NCBI RefSeq assembly: GCF_029633965.1
Contig: NZ_CP091277.1
Coordinates: forward strand, 2,291,940-2,355,939
Direction of reading: 5' to 3'
DNA: 64,000 nucleotides
Source: Methanogenium sp. S4BF
Lineage (GTDB): Archaea; Halobacteriota; Methanomicrobia; Methanomicrobiales; Methanomicrobiaceae
The notes under the pieces were generated by a model that saw only the letters and a program-made list of their open reading frames with translations, ran no database searches and had not been told where the DNA came from. This document shows, piece by piece, positions 63,714-64,000 of the stretch (positions are counted from its first letter, which is position 1; each line of letters begins with the position of its first letter). Made by a program: the position numbers and the translations under genes.

Positions 63714-64000
63714 GCTCAATCCTCTCCCGCACCGCGGCAATGATCAGGGGCAGTGTGATGGTCGCATCGCCATACACCGTCTGGGCCCGTGCACCGCCGG
63801 TCACCTTGCCCCACGATTTCGCCTCATCCAGGGTCGCCCCGGAGAGTCCGCCGAGGTCCGGGCGATCGCCGGTGAGCTGCACGGCATACTCAAATCCGTT
63901 TGGTGTCATGAGCATACTCTGAAAGATATAGTTCTTCGGCACACCGCCGCCGATCAGAAATGCACCTGCCCGTTTTGCGGTGAAACAGGTGTCCATCAGC
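63706..64000 (-). CDS. dys: deoxyhypusine synthase (C-terminal part, cut by the window edge)
   Basis: Only the last 97 or so residues are in the window. They include the active-site segment [12 protein letters not shown] (catalytic Lys) and the substrate-binding [19 protein letters not shown] typical of deoxyhypusine synthase. The enzyme modifies a lysine of translation factor aIF5A with spermidine. Its start lies beyond position 64000. Confidence 0.92.
   Translation of the reverse strand, partial: LMDTCFTAKRAGAFLIGGGVPKNYIFQSMLMTPNGFEYAVQLTGDRPDLGGLSGATLDEAKSWGKVTGGARAQTVYGDATITLPLIIAAVRERIEHA

Overview
The window is a 64 kb stretch of a methanogenic archaeon, most likely of the order Methanomicrobiales. 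The evidence is archaeal information-processing genes (aIF2-gamma, Rpo7, Spt4/RpoE'', S24e, S27ae, L40e, fused Kae1-Bud32, RPA), methanogen-typical families (DUF2070, DUF2098, YcaO, a sulfide-type Thi4, deoxyhypusine synthase), an AglB/STT3 oligosaccharyltransferase, a RuBisCO-pathway type phosphoribulokinase, and many lipoproteins and anchored surface proteins. Placement below order is not attempted. Calls rest on reading motifs and gene order; no database search was run.

Layout. 1-8 kb: a DUF2070 membrane protein, phosphoribulokinase, an overlapping helicase/nuclease pair resembling MrfA/MrfB, and a transglutaminase-like lipoprotein. 8-11.3 kb: SufC-SufB and a cyclase-family hydrolase. 11.3-22 kb: an amino-sugar and N-glycosylation block, GlmM, two GlmU-like nucleotidyltransferases, GlmS, then an AT-richer pair (UDP-sugar dehydrogenase and glycosyltransferase) and AglB. 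22-24 kb: YcaO, DUF2098 and NikR. 24-30 kb: the conserved archaeal translation/transcription block from aIF2-gamma to L40e. 30-34 kb: DUF1917, Thi4, HtpX, tRNA-Gly(TCC), a Cache lipoprotein and tRNA-Val(CAC).

34-46 kb is accessory: a membrane-protein gene broken at a CT repeat, a SnoaL-like protein, a response-regulator remnant, two tandemly duplicated IPT/TIG exported proteins with a conserved untranslated leader, a beta-lactamase-fold hydrolase, a KamA-family radical SAM enzyme, a transglutaminase lipoprotein and a GNAT enzyme. 46.8-54.7 kb holds the most unusual locus: a 2202-residue surface protein with four almost identical DUF4430 (transcobalamin-like) repeats and several sulfite-oxidase-like domains, facing a small operon for a membrane-anchored sulfite-oxidase-like protein (with no normal start codon) and an 85-residue two-helix protein carrying a heme-b-like His-X13-His pair. 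I propose this as a candidate undescribed surface redox or cofactor module.

54.8-64 kb: a MerR-like coiled-coil protein, a KhtTU-type K+/H+ antiporter pair, a catalytically degenerate serine recombinase, RPA with its partner protein, DUF1858, CbiZ with a Cys-rich tail, a stand-alone NrdD-type glycyl-radical/zinc domain, PyrF, and the end of deoxyhypusine synthase.
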